Origin: Mesorhabditis belari
Taxonomy: Eukaryota > Nematoda > Chromadorea > Rhabditida > Rhabditidae
Reading direction: 5' to 3'
Length of the DNA: 64,000 nucleotides
Assembly: GCA_958450365.1 (NCBI GenBank)
Contig: CAUEEP010000266.1
Coordinates: 204,001 to 268,000, forward strand
Shown here: positions 63,849 through 64,000 of the stretch, piece after piece
Layout: every line of letters starts with the position of its first letter
How positions within the stretch are numbered: position 1 is the first letter of the stretch
Notes under the pieces: generated by a model
What the model was told of the DNA's origin: nothing
Seen by the model: only the letters and a program-made list of their open reading frames with translations
Databases searched by the model: none
Made by a program: the position numbers and the translations under genes

Positions 63849-64000
63849 GTGAGTTCAATTGTTTCAATTGTTTCTTTAAAGTTAAGATTAAGTTTAAGAT
63901 TGTACGTTTTTTTTTTGAATCAACAAAGCTTTCCACTGCTCACTAAATTCCCCTAAAAAAACAAAAACAAAAAAAAATCCCCAAATTCAATCCGAAAAAT

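Overview
The window is nuclear DNA from a nematode, most likely a free-living rhabditid. The evidence is small introns (often 38-50 nt) ending in TTTTCAG/TTTTAG, acceptor-like sequence a few bases before several start codons as expected for spliced-leader trans-splicing, and gene orthologues that follow the Caenorhabditis set closely. I cannot name the species. Eleven host genes were recognised by joining exons on both strands; seven of them give complete in-frame models.

Layout. 0.4-2.3 kb: 3' exons of ribosomal protein uS10 (rps-20), + strand. 3.2-5.7 kb: an RNF146-like RING plus WWE ubiquitin ligase, + strand. 5.9-16.6 kb: a BED zinc-finger gene, + strand, 511 aa, directly behind the RNF146-like gene and possibly in an operon with it. 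One intron of the BED gene holds two complete genes on the other strand: the CtIP/Sae2 orthologue com-1 and prefoldin subunit 6 (pfd-6), 180 bp apart. 16.7-27.9 kb: a KATNIP orthologue, - strand, whose introns each carry a different tandem repeat. 28-40.6 kb: a gene-poor stretch with a SINE, a decayed mariner, other transposase remnants, a 0.5 kb duplication and large minisatellites. 40.7-43.4 kb: ceh-17 (Phox2-class homeobox), + strand. 43.9-58.7 kb: SF3b subunit 3 (teg-4/SF3B3), - strand, about 37 exons, with a complete aminergic GPCR gene on the opposite strand inside one intron (51.6-53.5 kb) and a pogo-like transposon inside another. 61.1 kb to the end: the 5' part of a PHAF1/UPF0183 gene, + strand.

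Mobile DNA is dominated by a TA-flanked MITE family with termini CCGTAAATACTGTAAT (five copies). A 1.04 kb element at 44.3 kb has the same termini and carries a decayed pogo/Tigger-type transposase, so it is a candidate source family. One MITE copy appears to supply a 5' splice site and nearly all of an intron in the BED gene. Fragments of Merlin-like, Tc1-like, RTE-like and tRNA-related repeats are also present.

The host genes are mostly housekeeping (translation, splicing, tubulin/actin folding, DNA-end resection, PAR-dependent ubiquitination, cilium/microtubule, phagophore) plus two neural genes (ceh-17 and the amine receptor). I found no unknown multi-gene enzymatic system. The unusual content is the architecture: genes nested in introns, MITEs touching splice sites, and intron-by-intron minisatellite expansion.
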